NCBI GenBank assembly: GCA_003649715.1
Contig: QMSS01000006.1
Coordinates: 1-23,803, forward strand
Source: Thermoplasmata archaeon
Lineage (GTDB): Archaea > Thermoplasmatota > E2 > DHVEG-1
DNA: 23,803 nt
Reading direction: 5' to 3'
Shown: piece by piece, positions 23,699 to 23,803 of the stretch
How the letters are laid out: every line of letters starts with the position of its first letter
How positions within the stretch are numbered: the stretch's first letter is position 1
The notes under the pieces: generated by a model
Database searches by the model: none
What the model was told of the DNA's origin: nothing
The model's input: only the letters and a program-made list of their open reading frames with translations
Translations under genes and position numbers: made by a program

Positions 23699-23803
23699 AT
23701 GAGATACTACAAGAGATATGACAGAAGATGTAAACTCAACAATGTTTTAAACCTTTGCTCTTTCATCAGATCAAAGGCTAGAAAGTTGGGGGAACCTTTC
23801 AGT
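23699..23803 (+). CDS. Unrecognised protein, N-terminal part only
   Basis: Thirty-five codons open from an ATG with a strong purine-rich ribosome binding site and run off the right edge. The visible residues are very basic (MRYYKRYDRRCKLNN then SFIRSKARKLGEPFS) and show no recognisable domain. It is divergent from thyX. Confidence 0.5.
   Translation, partial: MRYYKRYDRRCKLNNVLNLCSFIRSKARKLGEPFS

Noticed and set aside
1..23803. CRISPR arrays, insertion sequences or rRNA genes.
   Set aside because: No regularly spaced repeats, transposase genes or rRNA signatures were seen.

Overview
This is an archaeal chromosome segment of low GC. The evidence is an SRP (7S) RNA with archaeal helices 6 and 8, both subunits of the archaea-specific DNA polymerase D, an Fe-S primase large subunit, an archaeal-type MCM, aEF-2 with its diphthamide histidine, archaeal-type uS12 and uS7, a DUF424 protein, and TATA-box promoters that often sit about 25 nt upstream of a start codon. 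A euryarchaeal lineage, perhaps close to Thermoplasmatota, is my best guess from gene content. The lineage is an inference, and no rRNA is present to settle it.

Layout. (1) 1-1343: the end of an integrated element. A tyrosine-recombinase gene whose frame enters from the left edge runs antisense into a CAU tRNA gene. (2) 1488-3154: priL and tmk, joined by an ATGA overlap. (3) 3390-8310: a sugar block with a SerB-like HAD phosphatase, a GpgS-type glucosyl-3-phosphoglycerate synthase, a convergent GT4 glycosyltransferase, and a second GpgS/mannosylglycerate-synthase-like glycosyltransferase. It reads as a possible glycosyl-glycerate (compatible solute) locus. (4) 8582-11898: rps12, rps7 and the EF-2 gene. 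(5) 11990-12346: a small unknown protein. (6) 12459-20823, minus strand: mcm, the SRP RNA gene, a two-TM membrane protein, DP2 and DP1. (7) 20824-23803: a possible tiny membrane ORF, a DUF424 protein, a convergent Mut7-C RNase-domain/RibD-type reductase pair, thyX, and the first 35 codons of an unrecognised gene at the right edge.

The theme is DNA replication and dTMP supply: primase large subunit, thymidylate kinase, MCM helicase, PolD and ThyX lie within 22 kb, interrupted by translation genes and a sugar cluster. I see no Orc1/Cdc6 gene, CRISPR array, insertion sequence or rRNA. The parts best worth a second look are the integrase/tRNA junction with its 12-bp inverted repeat, and the glycosyl-glycerate cluster with its unusual phosphatase and two related synthases.
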